From positions 1 through 64,000 of the forward strand of contig CAYRGG010000017.1 in NCBI GenBank assembly GCA_964423745.1: DNA of 64,000 nucleotides. The letters are read 5' to 3'. Position numbers and translations under genes: made by a program. Below are positions 50,758 to 59,524 of this stretch, piece after piece. This DNA comes from CAYRGG01 sp964423745. GTDB lineage: Bacteria; Pseudomonadota; Gammaproteobacteria; Competibacterales; Competibacteraceae. The notes under the pieces are model-generated. The model saw only the letters and a list, made by a program, of their open reading frames with translations. It made no database searches and was not told the DNA's origin. Each line of letters opens with the position of its first letter. Within the stretch, counting starts at the first letter, position 1.

Positions 50758-52116
50758 TTAACGACGGCTGTTAGCAGCAAAGGATGCCTGGGGGAATCTA
50801 GGGGTAGGGTTTATTAAGTTCTCGTTTGTCGAAGGATGGGAACTTTTTTTATCTGTTAAGACAGTTGTTGATTGTCGAGACCCAATCCATTCGCTCAACT
50901 GATCTAAAGTATCGCTGAGTTTATTTGTCACCTCATTCTGCAGTTTCCCCATTTTCTCAACTTCAGGTGGGATAGATAAATTGCTATCAAAATGCAAGCT
51001 TTTATCTTTAAGTATATCTTCTCGTAATGTTATTCCGTAACGGGCTAACAAAGGCGCCAACTCGTTTTTGCGAGTCAACATATCATGCCGTGTGGTTTGA
51101 TAAGCGTGTTCACAGACGTTACGGCGATTGGCAAAACTAAATACATTAGAAAAAAACATAACCGCATCACCGCTATTGGGTTCAAAAAGAATAACATCTC
51201 GATCAGGATATTCTGCAGTGTATTTAGCCAAGCCTATTTTCATACGCGAATAGATCAATGCATAAAAGGTTTGTGACATAACAACGGGTAAACCGCCATC
51301 CACTAGTGTTTTTAGTTCATTACTATTAGGTTTTGCAAAACGTGCATTAAAAGGCACTAAGGGATTAATACAGAATAGTAAATCAGCGCCTTCATCTAAA
51401 GCTGTGGAGGCATGTACAGTTTTCTTAATACCTCCATCGATATAATAATGCCCGTCAATTTTTACGGGTGGATAAAGCCCTGGTACCGCCGTACTGGCTT
51501 GAACAGCTTTAGATATGGGGACGTGTTGAGAGCCTCTGGCACCAAATTTAACAACCTCACTGGTATCTAAGTTAGCCGCAACTACAAATAATTTCCGTTT
51601 TAATCGGCAAAAATCGTTCGTGCGACCTCGACTAGTAAAGATTTTTTCTAAGAATTGGGCTATCGGCTCATTGTCCAAAAGTCCGGGTGGAATCGCGAGG
51701 GCCAGTTTGCTCAGGGCAGCTACCAGGCTGCGGTCGTCAGGATCACGAATAAAACTCGATACTGCCTCGGAAAGGAGTCTAGGCACTGATCTGAGCCCTT
51801 GCCAGTAAAGTCGAAAGGCAGGCCGCAAAAAATTTCCTGGATCAAGGGGGAAAGCTTCGGATTCATTACTCACAAAAATTTTGCACATTTTTGCTGGTGT
51901 GAAGCCATTTGCTAACATGGAAGCGTTAGCCGCTCCTGCACTAACGCCTACATAAACTTTCAGGTCGTTAAAATCCACGCCTTCAAGAGCTTCGTCTAGG
52001 GCAAGCAAGGCGCCAATTTGATAGATAACTCCCAGCGGGCCTCCACCTGCCAGTGCTAAACCTACACGAGGTTGATTACCAGCTTTGTTGCTACCCATAA
52101 CCTTGGAACTTAGCAT
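50758..52116 (-). CDS. Patatin-like phospholipase (452 aa)
   Basis: Patatin catalytic dyad and oxyanion hole are all visible: 'LAGGGPLGVIYQIG' (about residues 22-35), Ser in 'VGVSAGAAN' (about 57-61, G-x-S-x-G), and Asp in 'YYIDGGIKK' (about 224). It would release fatty acids from phospholipids or neutral lipids. The N-terminal 16 and C-terminal 120 residues are extra to the patatin fold; the C-terminal end has a helical region and a polar tail. No signal peptide. It is a single gene, divergent from pap across a 480-bp AT-rich gap. Confidence 0.9.
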   Translation of the reverse strand: MLSSKVMGSNKAGNQPRVGLALAGGGPLGVIYQIGALLALDEALEGVDFNDLKVYVGVSAGAANASMLANGFTPAKMCKIFVSNESEAFPLDPGNFLRPAFRLYWQGLRSVPRLLSEAVSSFIRDPDDRSLVAALSKLALAIPPGLLDNEPIAQFLEKIFTSRGRTNDFCRLKRKLFVVAANLDTSEVVKFGARGSQHVPISKAVQASTAVPGLYPPVKIDGHYYIDGGIKKTVHASTALDEGADLLFCINPLVPFNARFAKPNSNELKTLVDGGLPVVMSQTFYALIYSRMKIGLAKYTAEYPDRDVILFEPNSGDAVMFFSNVFSFANRRNVCEHAYQTTRHDMLTRKNELAPLLARYGITLREDILKDKSLHFDSNLSIPPEVEKMGKLQNEVTNKLSDTLDQLSEWIGSRQSTTVLTDKKSSHPSTNENLINPTPRFPQASFAANSRR

Positions 52117-52594
52117 GTCGGCTCCTTAAAGATCTTTTCTGACACATTTGGTCAATGCCAACTAGTATACACGATTAACTGTCTTCTGTGCTATCGCTAA
52201 TAACTTGCATCCTCGATTATCAATACGTTAAGGTAATTTTTTTAATCAGTGCCTATAAATAAGTTAACTGATAATTAAATGTATTAAAAGAAAAACACCT
52301 CAAATTTTTTGATTTTTTAAGGAGCTTTCAAATTGGTTTAAAAAAAGATTAATGTTTTACAAAGGAATATTTATTATCAAAGTTTATAAGTTTTTATTGA
52401 GCTTAATTAACCTATTTTCTAAACCAATTAAACTAACAACATGTTTTATTAGAGAACTGAAAAACAGTAAAGTGCGCCTCAAAATCTTGTTGAAGCGGCT
52501 ATAGTAGTATCATGAGAAAAAATATTAGCGTGTTTTGTAGCAAAATCTTGATTTATGGCTAATCATAATTAAGTGCTTTGGCGGAGAAAAGCCT
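52117..52594. other. AT-rich divergent intergenic region
   Basis: About 480 bp between the patatin gene and pap. It presumably holds both promoters. I see no repeat, hairpin with a T-run or small gene. A GGAGA ribosome site at about 52582 precedes the pap start. Confidence 0.5.
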
Positions 52595-54151
52595 ATGTTT
52601 AGAACAGCGGAGCTTGGCCACAAGGTTGCAAAACAAGACTATAAGCAGCGGGAATCCGTGTTGCGCCAGCAGCTCCTGGAGGTTCAGCGGAAAATGAATC
52701 AACTAGGACGCTTTTCAGTGATTGCTGTGTTCGCTGGGGTGGATGGTGCTGGTAAGGCCCAAACAGTGAATCTATTAAATGAATGGATGGACCCGCGCTG
52801 GCTGGTGACCCGGGCCTATGGGGAAGCCTCTGAAGAAGAACGGGAACGGCCAGAATTCTGGCGGTATTGGCGGGATTTGCCACCCCGGGGACGAATAGGT
52901 TTATTTTTGCGTTCTTGGTATTCTAGGCCGATTCTCGATCGCGTGTATGGTCACATTACATGTGCAGAATTGGATAAGCGTCTAGATCGAATTATTGCAT
53001 TTGAAAAAGCCTTAGCCGATGATGGGGCAATTATTCTAAAGTTTTGGATGCATTTAAGCCGCGAAGCGCAAAGAAAGCGGCTCAAAAGCCTTGAGAAAGA
53101 TCCTTTAACCCGGTGGCAGATTAAGGACACCAGCTGGGAACACTGGCGCATGTACGATAAATTTTTGGAGACTGCAGAACGAACTATTTTGCGAACCAGC
53201 ACGGGTCAGGCACCCTTTACCCTGGTAGAAGGCGCCGATGCTTATTACCGGAGTCTTAAGGTGGGTGATGTTCTTTTAGACAGTATCGTTAAAGCTATTA
53301 AACGTGTGAAAGTGGAGGATAAACTCAAAGCTAATCTGCGCGTTGACCCCAAAGTAAGGCAGCAACGTGTGGCTAAACAAGATCCTCCCTCAACGGTTAC
53401 TGTAGATAACCCTAAACCGAAGACACCACAGATAACCATACTGAGTCATCTGGATATGGCTCAAAGTATAGAAAAAAGCGACTACAATCTAAAATTAAAG
53501 AAATATCAAGGCAGATTAAACCTGCTACAGCGCAAGGCAAAGGAGCAAGGGGTGTCCACCTTATTGGTGTTTGAGGGCTGGGACGCAGCGGGTAAGGGTG
53601 GTACCATTCGGCGTATTACAGCGGCTTTAGATGCCTCTAACTATCAAGTATTTCCCTTTGCAGCGCCAACGGATGAAGAAAGGGTCCATCATTATTTATG
53701 GCGATTTTGGCGGCATCTTTCACGAGCTGGCCGTTTTACGATTTACGACAGGAGCTGGTATGGTCGGGTTTTGGTTGAGCGGGTGGAAGGTTATGCCAGC
53801 GAAACTGAATTGCGTCGGGCTTATAAAGAAATTAACGACTTTGAAACTCAATTGATTGAGCACGGTATTGTGCTGCAAAAGTATTGGCTACATATTACCA
53901 AAGAGAAACAACTGGCTCGTTTTAAAGAGCGTGAGCAGATTCCTCATAAACGTTGGAAGCTCACCGAGGAAGACTGGCGCAACCGGGATAAATGGGAAGA
54001 CTATGAACTGGCAGTCAATGATATGATACAGCGGACCAGTACTCGTCTAGCGCCATGGTTACTAGTAGAAAGTAACGATAAGCGTTTTGCACGGATAAAG
54101 GTGCTTAAAACGTTGTGCAAAAAATTGGAGAAAGCCTTGGGAGGGGATTAA
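52595..54151 (+). CDS. pap: Polyphosphate:AMP phosphotransferase, two-domain PPK2 (518 aa)
   Basis: Two PPK2 kinase domains lie in tandem. The N-terminal one has 'GVDGAGKAQT' (Walker A, about residue 47) and 'LRSWYSRPILDRVYG' (about 109). The C-terminal one has 'EGWDAAGKGGTIRR' (about 328) and 'DRSWYGRVLVERVEG' (about 384). This is the class II architecture, which uses polyphosphate to phosphorylate AMP to ADP. In this class the C-terminal domain is the active one and the N-terminal is structural, consistent with the altered Walker A sequence. A polyphosphate pool is implied. Confidence 0.93.
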   Translation: MFRTAELGHKVAKQDYKQRESVLRQQLLEVQRKMNQLGRFSVIAVFAGVDGAGKAQTVNLLNEWMDPRWLVTRAYGEASEEERERPEFWRYWRDLPPRGRIGLFLRSWYSRPILDRVYGHITCAELDKRLDRIIAFEKALADDGAIILKFWMHLSREAQRKRLKSLEKDPLTRWQIKDTSWEHWRMYDKFLETAERTILRTSTGQAPFTLVEGADAYYRSLKVGDVLLDSIVKAIKRVKVEDKLKANLRVDPKVRQQRVAKQDPPSTVTVDNPKPKTPQITILSHLDMAQSIEKSDYNLKLKKYQGRLNLLQRKAKEQGVSTLLVFEGWDAAGKGGTIRRITAALDASNYQVFPFAAPTDEERVHHYLWRFWRHLSRAGRFTIYDRSWYGRVLVERVEGYASETELRRAYKEINDFETQLIEHGIVLQKYWLHITKEKQLARFKEREQIPHKRWKLTEEDWRNRDKWEDYELAVNDMIQRTSTRLAPWLLVESNDKRFARIKVLKTLCKKLEKALGGD

Positions 54152-54161
54152 CCACCAGTTT

Positions 54162-55424
54162 ATGAGCGATTTTCTTACGCTACTGACTTTGCTGGTTTTT
54201 TCTGGGTTATTTTCTGGTTCTGAAACAGCCTTAACGGCGCTATCGTTGGCGCGGGTGAATGGATTATACAAGGAAAAACGGCGTGGCGCTCAGGCGTTGA
54301 TGCGTTTAAAGAGCAAACCCACGCAGATGCTTATTACCTTGCTCATCGGCAATAATCTGGTGAATGTCGCCGCATCAGCCATCGCCACCGTGATTGCCGT
54401 AGAACGCTTAGGTAATTTAGGCCCAAGTGTCGCCGTAGGGGCGCTTACCCTGGTGATATTGATGTTTGGCGAAGTAACCCCCAAGAGTCTCGCATTGCGT
54501 TACGCAGAGCGTATTTCTTTGGCGGTTGCACCCATGATATTAGGTTTTCGCTGGCTGGTATTTCCATTGGTGTGGCTGTTAGAGCACTTTACCACCTGGA
54601 TTCACCGCTATATGGGTCTGCGTAATGATCCCACTGTAACTGAATCTGAACTCATCAGCTTGCTCGAGCATGGCGCCGAAGAAGGGGCTATCGAGCGGGA
54701 AGAACGCGCCATCATTGAGCGCGTTTTTGAGTTTGGGGATCTCAAAGTTAAAGACGTGATGACCCATCGTCAGCAAATTTTTGCCCTTGACGGCAGTCGC
54801 TCTATTCAAGATGTACTACCGGAAATTTTAGAAGAATCCTATTCGCGGGTTCCTATCTTCCAAGACCATCCCGATGATATACGTCGCATTGTTTATTTAC
54901 GGGATGTCTTGCAAGCGATTGCTAATAACAATCTGGATGTGCCACTCAATCAAATTTCTCGGGAAGTCCTGTTTGTGCCTGAGAATCAACCCATCGATGA
55001 ATTATTTTCTACCTTAGGTCGGGCCAAGCGTCATATGGCCATTGTGGTGGATGAATACGGTGGCCTACAGGGCTTAGTGACCTTAGAGGATCTGTTAGAG
55101 GAATTGGTGGGAGAAATCTACGACGAAACCGATGAAATGCCTCTGGAAATGAAAGTACTTTCGGACCATCAAATTGCGGTGAGCGGGACGGTAGAGTTGC
55201 GGGTCGTAGAGGATTTTTTTCATATACAACTTCCGGGTAAACCCACTGATACGGTAAGTCTTTGGATACTGACTCGTACCGAACGCATTCCAGATATCGG
55301 TGAGCAGCTCATCATTGATGGTCTAGATATTAAAGTAGAAAAGGCATCCCATCGCCGTATTCATCAAGTTATCCTAAGCCAAGCCCAACCCGAATTGTCA
55401 AATCAAAATGTTGTTTCTGCTTGA
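54162..55424 (+). CDS. CorC/HlyC-family transporter with DUF21 and CBS domains (420 aa)
   Basis: DUF21/CNNM membrane domain with four helices (about 1-180), opening with 'FSGLFSGSETALTALSLAR'. A CBS pair (about 190-315) contains 'VKDVMTHRQQIFALDG' and 'RRIVYLRDVLQAI'. A CorC_HlyC domain (about 325-405) completes it. The family (CorB-like, CNNM homolog) exports or regulates magnesium or cobalt. It starts 10 nt after pap, so both are probably in one transcript. Confidence 0.92.
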   Translation: MSDFLTLLTLLVFSGLFSGSETALTALSLARVNGLYKEKRRGAQALMRLKSKPTQMLITLLIGNNLVNVAASAIATVIAVERLGNLGPSVAVGALTLVILMFGEVTPKSLALRYAERISLAVAPMILGFRWLVFPLVWLLEHFTTWIHRYMGLRNDPTVTESELISLLEHGAEEGAIEREERAIIERVFEFGDLKVKDVMTHRQQIFALDGSRSIQDVLPEILEESYSRVPIFQDHPDDIRRIVYLRDVLQAIANNNLDVPLNQISREVLFVPENQPIDELFSTLGRAKRHMAIVVDEYGGLQGLVTLEDLLEELVGEIYDETDEMPLEMKVLSDHQIAVSGTVELRVVEDFFHIQLPGKPTDTVSLWILTRTERIPDIGEQLIIDGLDIKVEKASHRRIHQVILSQAQPELSNQNVVSA

Positions 55425-55501
55425 TAATATGTATAGCCGAAAGTTATTCAGTATTAGGTATTTAACTTGAAAGTCAGGCACACAGCAAAGGTTAAACGGT
55501 T

Positions 55502-56014
55502 ATGGCAAAACAGTTGCTGATTCTCCGCCATGCCAAATCAGCATGGGGCACCGAAACAGGATCGGATTTTGAACGACCGCTAGCAAAACGCGGTCAACGG
55601 GATGCGCCACGTATGGGCCATTGGTTGAGCCAACAGGGTTTAATACCTGATTATGTGGTCAGTTCGCCCGCCCTCCGGGCAAAACAAACTGCCCTTGAGG
55701 TTTGTAAAGCGTTAAAACTCGATGCGACGGTTTTGCACTGGGATAGCCGCATCTATGAGGCTTCTCCAGGAATTTTGCTCCAGGTTTTGGCGAGTTGTTC
55801 TGCGCTGGTTCAAGTGGTGCTGCTGGTGGGGCATAACCCTGGATTAGAATTACTACTCCGTTATCTATGTAAAGACATACCTCTTCCCGCTGACGGCAAA
55901 TTACTACCGACGGCAACTTTGGCCCATGTGGAGACGTCCGATGATTGGACCCAGCTAGATCCTGGCGTAGGACGTCTACGCTCCCTGATAAGACCCCGTT
56001 CGTTGGCTGATTAA
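55502..56014 (+). CDS. sixA: SixA-like histidine phosphatase (170 aa)
   Basis: Histidine phosphatase of the SixA type. The catalytic 'LLILRHAKSAWG' (residues 5-16) includes the phosphohistidine nucleophile in RHAKS. The second His is in 'LVGHNPGLELLL' (about 117). In E. coli SixA dephosphorylates a phosphohistidine on ArcB or the nitrogen PTS protein NPr. Here it lies in a run of plus-strand genes but without arcB or pts genes nearby, so the partner is unknown. Confidence 0.88.
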   Translation: MAKQLLILRHAKSAWGTETGSDFERPLAKRGQRDAPRMGHWLSQQGLIPDYVVSSPALRAKQTALEVCKALKLDATVLHWDSRIYEASPGILLQVLASCSALVQVVLLVGHNPGLELLLRYLCKDIPLPADGKLLPTATLAHVETSDDWTQLDPGVGRLRSLIRPRSLAD

Positions 56015-56031
56015 AGCAGTGAATTGACAGT

Positions 56032-56988
56032 TTGCGAAACAACAACACTAAAGATCGGTTGAGTCAATGGCTGACTGGTTTAGAAATTTTTGTCTGTGCT
56101 CTCAGCGTTTTTGGATTTGCCAGCAAATTCGGATGGCTTTTTGAGTTAACGTCTCATTTTCGTGTTCAGTACTTCTTTGTCTTAGTTATCGTCGCCATCT
56201 GGCTAGCCGGTTTAAAAAAGCCCGTTGCAGCCATAGTCTGCGCAGTGTTTGCCTTTGTTAATTTAACCTTGATCGCGCCATTTTATATGCCGAGAGGCGC
56301 TACGGCGCAGGACAACAGCGCGCCGGTGCTGAGGGCATTTCTTCTCAACGTAAACTCGAGCAACCAACAATATGGCCAGGTTATCCAGACAATCATTGCC
56401 CATGATGCGCACTTGGTTGTGTTGTTAGAGGTCACTCCAACCTGGGCCCATGAGCTGCAGCCTTTGCAAAGGCACTACCCCTACCGTCTTCTTGCGCCGC
56501 AACCGGACAATTTTGGTATCGCCTTGCTGAGTAAATTGCCTTGGAAAACGGCGTATATCGACTATTTTGAAACCCTCAATAGACCTGCTGTAGTTGCACA
56601 CCTAAAGATTCACGGTCAACAGCTGACGTTGCTGGGCGCCCATCCGTCACCACCCATGACGCCACCTATGGCTAGGCAGCGCAATCATCAGTTACAGGCA
56701 ATAGCCCGTTTTTTGCGTCCTAAAGACCATGCGGTCTTAGTATTGGGTGATCTTAATATTACCCCCTGGTCCTATTATTTTGGGCAACTGTTAAAAAACG
56801 CCAGCCTGCGCAACAGTGCCCATGGTTGGGGTGTGATGCCCTCTTGGCCCACGAGCTTTCCCGTTTTATGGATTCCCATCGATCATTGTTTAGTATCAGA
56901 GGCTATTACTATTCATCGAAGACGCAATGGTCCTGACATGGGTTCAGATCATTATCCTGTGATTGTAGACTTTTCTCTTAGTCCTTAA
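56032..56988 (+). CDS. Membrane-anchored endonuclease/exonuclease/phosphatase-family protein (318 aa)
   Basis: Two to three N-terminal helices (about 12-85) precede a DNase I-like EEP domain. Typical sites are 'LNVNSSNQQYGQV' (about 102), Glu in 'VVLLEVTPTWA' (about 127), 'LLGAHPSPPM' (about 203), 'VLGDLNITPWS' (about 238) and 'GSDHYPVIVDF' (about 304). It starts with TTG at 56032, since no ATG exists before the helices. Such proteins hydrolyse phosphodiesters or lipid phosphates at the outer face of the membrane. Confidence 0.85.
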   Translation: MRNNNTKDRLSQWLTGLEIFVCALSVFGFASKFGWLFELTSHFRVQYFFVLVIVAIWLAGLKKPVAAIVCAVFAFVNLTLIAPFYMPRGATAQDNSAPVLRAFLLNVNSSNQQYGQVIQTIIAHDAHLVVLLEVTPTWAHELQPLQRHYPYRLLAPQPDNFGIALLSKLPWKTAYIDYFETLNRPAVVAHLKIHGQQLTLLGAHPSPPMTPPMARQRNHQLQAIARFLRPKDHAVLVLGDLNITPWSYYFGQLLKNASLRNSAHGWGVMPSWPTSFPVLWIPIDHCLVSEAITIHRRRNGPDMGSDHYPVIVDFSLSP

Positions 56989-57034
56989 GGGCAAGTAAAC
57001 GGAATTGGAAATCATCAAAGACTTCATTTGATTA

Positions 57035-57065
57035 CATCCAGACTACAAAGCCTGTAGCCTGGATG
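57035..57065. terminator. Hairpin between convergent EEP and GH65 genes
   Basis: CATCCAG-a-CTACA pairs with TGTAG-c-CTGGATG around an AAGCC loop (12 pairs, one mismatch). It lies between two converging stop codons. No T-run follows on either strand, so it may act as a stabilising or weak terminating structure. Confidence 0.5.
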
Positions 57066-57097
57066 GGATACAATGAAATCTAAAGCGCAAAACTTTA

Positions 57098-59524
57098 CTA
57101 TGCCGTTTCTGCGGGAGCCGCCAGATCAAATTCTTTGGTTTCTCCGCCTATTAATTCGTGGTATTCACCTCCGACTCCGATTCTGATGGGTTTTTGCCGC
57201 GGTTTGATACTGGTTACCTTGAGCTTGTCATGGTTGATAACCAGCATCAGAAGATGATCCCGGTAGCGAATACGCATGCGCAGTTGGCGTATTTCATCGG
57301 GTAGACAGGGATCAAAGCGAAGCGCATCGCCGTGCATTTCGATACCCGTGTAGCCCTGCTGAATCAAATCAACGCTGCCTGCCATGGCCCCCAGATGAAT
57401 ACCCTCTTTAGTGGTTCCACCCTGAGAATCTGAAATATCACTCTCCAAGGCTTCGGTGAAGAATTTCCAGGAACTCGCCCGGTCAGAGCGAGCTAGCACC
57501 CAAGAATGCACAATACGGCTTAGGGTAGAACCGTGGGAGGTGCGATGCATGTAGTAATCGATATTCTTCGGGATAGAGGATACATCGAATTCATAGCCGA
57601 GTTTTTGCAAAAGCTCTTCAATGGCTTCCGGTGAAAACAGATAAAAGAGCATTAACACATCGCCCTGTTTAGACAATTTGTAGTTATTAGCGCTATCACC
57701 TTCGGCTTCTAAAATCCGGTCCATACGATGGATGTCACCGTATTTCTCCCGGTAGGCGTCCCAGTCCAGTTCTTCCAGCTTTTCATAGCCTTCGAATTGG
57801 CTAATGATCCCGTCATCGTGAAAACAGACACGCATTTTGTGGGTAATATCTTGCCAGTGATTCAATTCTTCTTGGCTTAAATTGATAGCTTTGCAAATTT
57901 CCTTGCTGCGATAATCCGATAACAGATCCATCAGTTCTATGGCTCGGGACAACACCCAAACCGCCATGATGTTGGTATAGGCGTTGTTATTCAAGCCGCC
58001 TTTGTCGGAATTCGGATAGGCTTCGTGGTATTCGTCGGGACCCATGACGCCTAAAATCTCATAACGGTCCAGTTTAGGATTGTAGGTGGCGATACTGGCC
58101 CAGAAACGCGCGATTTCCAAAAACATCTCCGCCCCGTGATAGGACAAAAATTCCATATCCAAAGTAGCTTGGAAATATTGCCAGACGTTATAGGCGATGG
58201 CTAAATTAACGTGGCGCTGCAAATGGCTGCTGTCTGGTAGCCAGCGTCCCGAGCGGGGATTGAGGTGTACGGTTTGGGTTTCTTCGCGGCCATTGCTACC
58301 GCTCTGCCAGGGGTACATGGCGCCCCGATAGCCTGCTCGTTGCGCTGCCGCACGGGCTTCGTCAAGACGCCGACAGCGATACAATAATAACGCGCGAGTG
58401 ATCTCAGGAATGCGGAAATTCAATAAAGGAAAAATAAACAATTCATCCCAAAAGACATGACCACGATAGGCTTCGCCATGCCAACCCCGGGCAGGTACGC
58501 CCACATCCAATTCCGCCGTATGGGGAGAAACCGTCTGCAGGAGATGGAGCAGGTGCAAGCGCACAATCATAGCCACCCGCTCCCCCTCGGGGTGAGCAAA
58601 CTCGCCTTCCGAGTTAAATCGACGGCCTAAGAGTTGCCAGGCGATACGGTGTTTTTCCAGCAGCGCATCAAAACTGCCGGCTCGGGTCAGGGCTTTACGG
58701 CTATCATGACCACATTCGGAAATGGCGGGATCCCTAGAGGTAAATAAAGAAACCGTCTTTTCAATAGCGACAGAACTGCCTTGTTCCATATACAGTGTAA
58801 TATCGTCGGCGATATAGCCCGGTTCTTCCACCTTATGGCGTTCGGTCACCTGGGGTTCGCCCCGCTGAAAAACCCGGGTTCTGGCGGATTGGGCAATACG
58901 TAGTTCCGATTGGGTAGTTTGTACTTTTAGAAAAATGGTATCTTCGTTGACAATTCGGGTTTCTAAGGGTTCTAGATGTTTATTGTTGAGGCTACGATAA
59001 CGTTCTACCCCTGCGTTGATAACACGACCATCCAAAGCGGAACGTATTTCAATCAGGCCCGACCAATTTTCCGCGGTCAAGGTGGTTTCCAGAGCGGCCA
59101 AGTGGGGATTAGACATACTCACCAAGCGTCTTTCGCTGAGTCGCACAATACGGGCGTCTTTATCCTGGAAGCGAATTTGACGATGTAAAACACCCTGGCG
59201 AATGTCCAGCTCTTGACGATAGGATAACACGTCAACGCCTTGTAACCGGAACCAATTGCTACCGCCGATGCGAAAGGTTAAACAGAGCCAATTGGGTAAG
59301 TTGACCAAATCCTCATTTTGCACCGTGCGGCCTGCCATCTCCGTGTTAAGCCGGTTATAACCCCCAGCGAGATAGGTGCCTGGATAATGGAACTCATCTG
59401 CCTCCGTCTCGGGTGCTGCGCCCCGGGTGCAAAAATAGCCATTCCCCAGGGTGCAGAGGGCTTCCCGCAGTCCTTCCCCGGCGGGATCAAAATCTTCGTA
59501 GACAATGGACCATCCATCAGACAT
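57098..59524 (-). CDS. Glycoside hydrolase family 65 phosphorylase or hydrolase (808 aa)
   Basis: GH65 enzymes cleave alpha-glucosides such as trehalose, kojibiose or maltose by phosphorolysis, giving beta-glucose 1-phosphate. The N-terminal domain has 'LGNGYFCTRGAAPET' (about 26-40). The catalytic Glu sits in 'GVMGPDEYHE' (about 490). 'RTSHGSTLSRIVHSW' (about 660) fits the phosphate-binding loop. Its start codon overlaps the stop of the upstream HAD-OtsB gene (TAATG). Together the two match the domain content of M. tuberculosis OtsB1. Substrate is not fixed, though trehalose is favoured by the neighbour. Confidence 0.9.
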   Translation of the reverse strand: MSDGWSIVYEDFDPAGEGLREALCTLGNGYFCTRGAAPETEADEFHYPGTYLAGGYNRLNTEMAGRTVQNEDLVNLPNWLCLTFRIGGSNWFRLQGVDVLSYRQELDIRQGVLHRQIRFQDKDARIVRLSERRLVSMSNPHLAALETTLTAENWSGLIEIRSALDGRVINAGVERYRSLNNKHLEPLETRIVNEDTIFLKVQTTQSELRIAQSARTRVFQRGEPQVTERHKVEEPGYIADDITLYMEQGSSVAIEKTVSLFTSRDPAISECGHDSRKALTRAGSFDALLEKHRIAWQLLGRRFNSEGEFAHPEGERVAMIVRLHLLHLLQTVSPHTAELDVGVPARGWHGEAYRGHVFWDELFIFPLLNFRIPEITRALLLYRCRRLDEARAAAQRAGYRGAMYPWQSGSNGREETQTVHLNPRSGRWLPDSSHLQRHVNLAIAYNVWQYFQATLDMEFLSYHGAEMFLEIARFWASIATYNPKLDRYEILGVMGPDEYHEAYPNSDKGGLNNNAYTNIMAVWVLSRAIELMDLLSDYRSKEICKAINLSQEELNHWQDITHKMRVCFHDDGIISQFEGYEKLEELDWDAYREKYGDIHRMDRILEAEGDSANNYKLSKQGDVLMLFYLFSPEAIEELLQKLGYEFDVSSIPKNIDYYMHRTSHGSTLSRIVHSWVLARSDRASSWKFFTEALESDISDSQGGTTKEGIHLGAMAGSVDLIQQGYTGIEMHGDALRFDPCLPDEIRQLRMRIRYRDHLLMLVINHDKLKVTSIKPRQKPIRIGVGGEYHELIGGETKEFDLAAPAETA

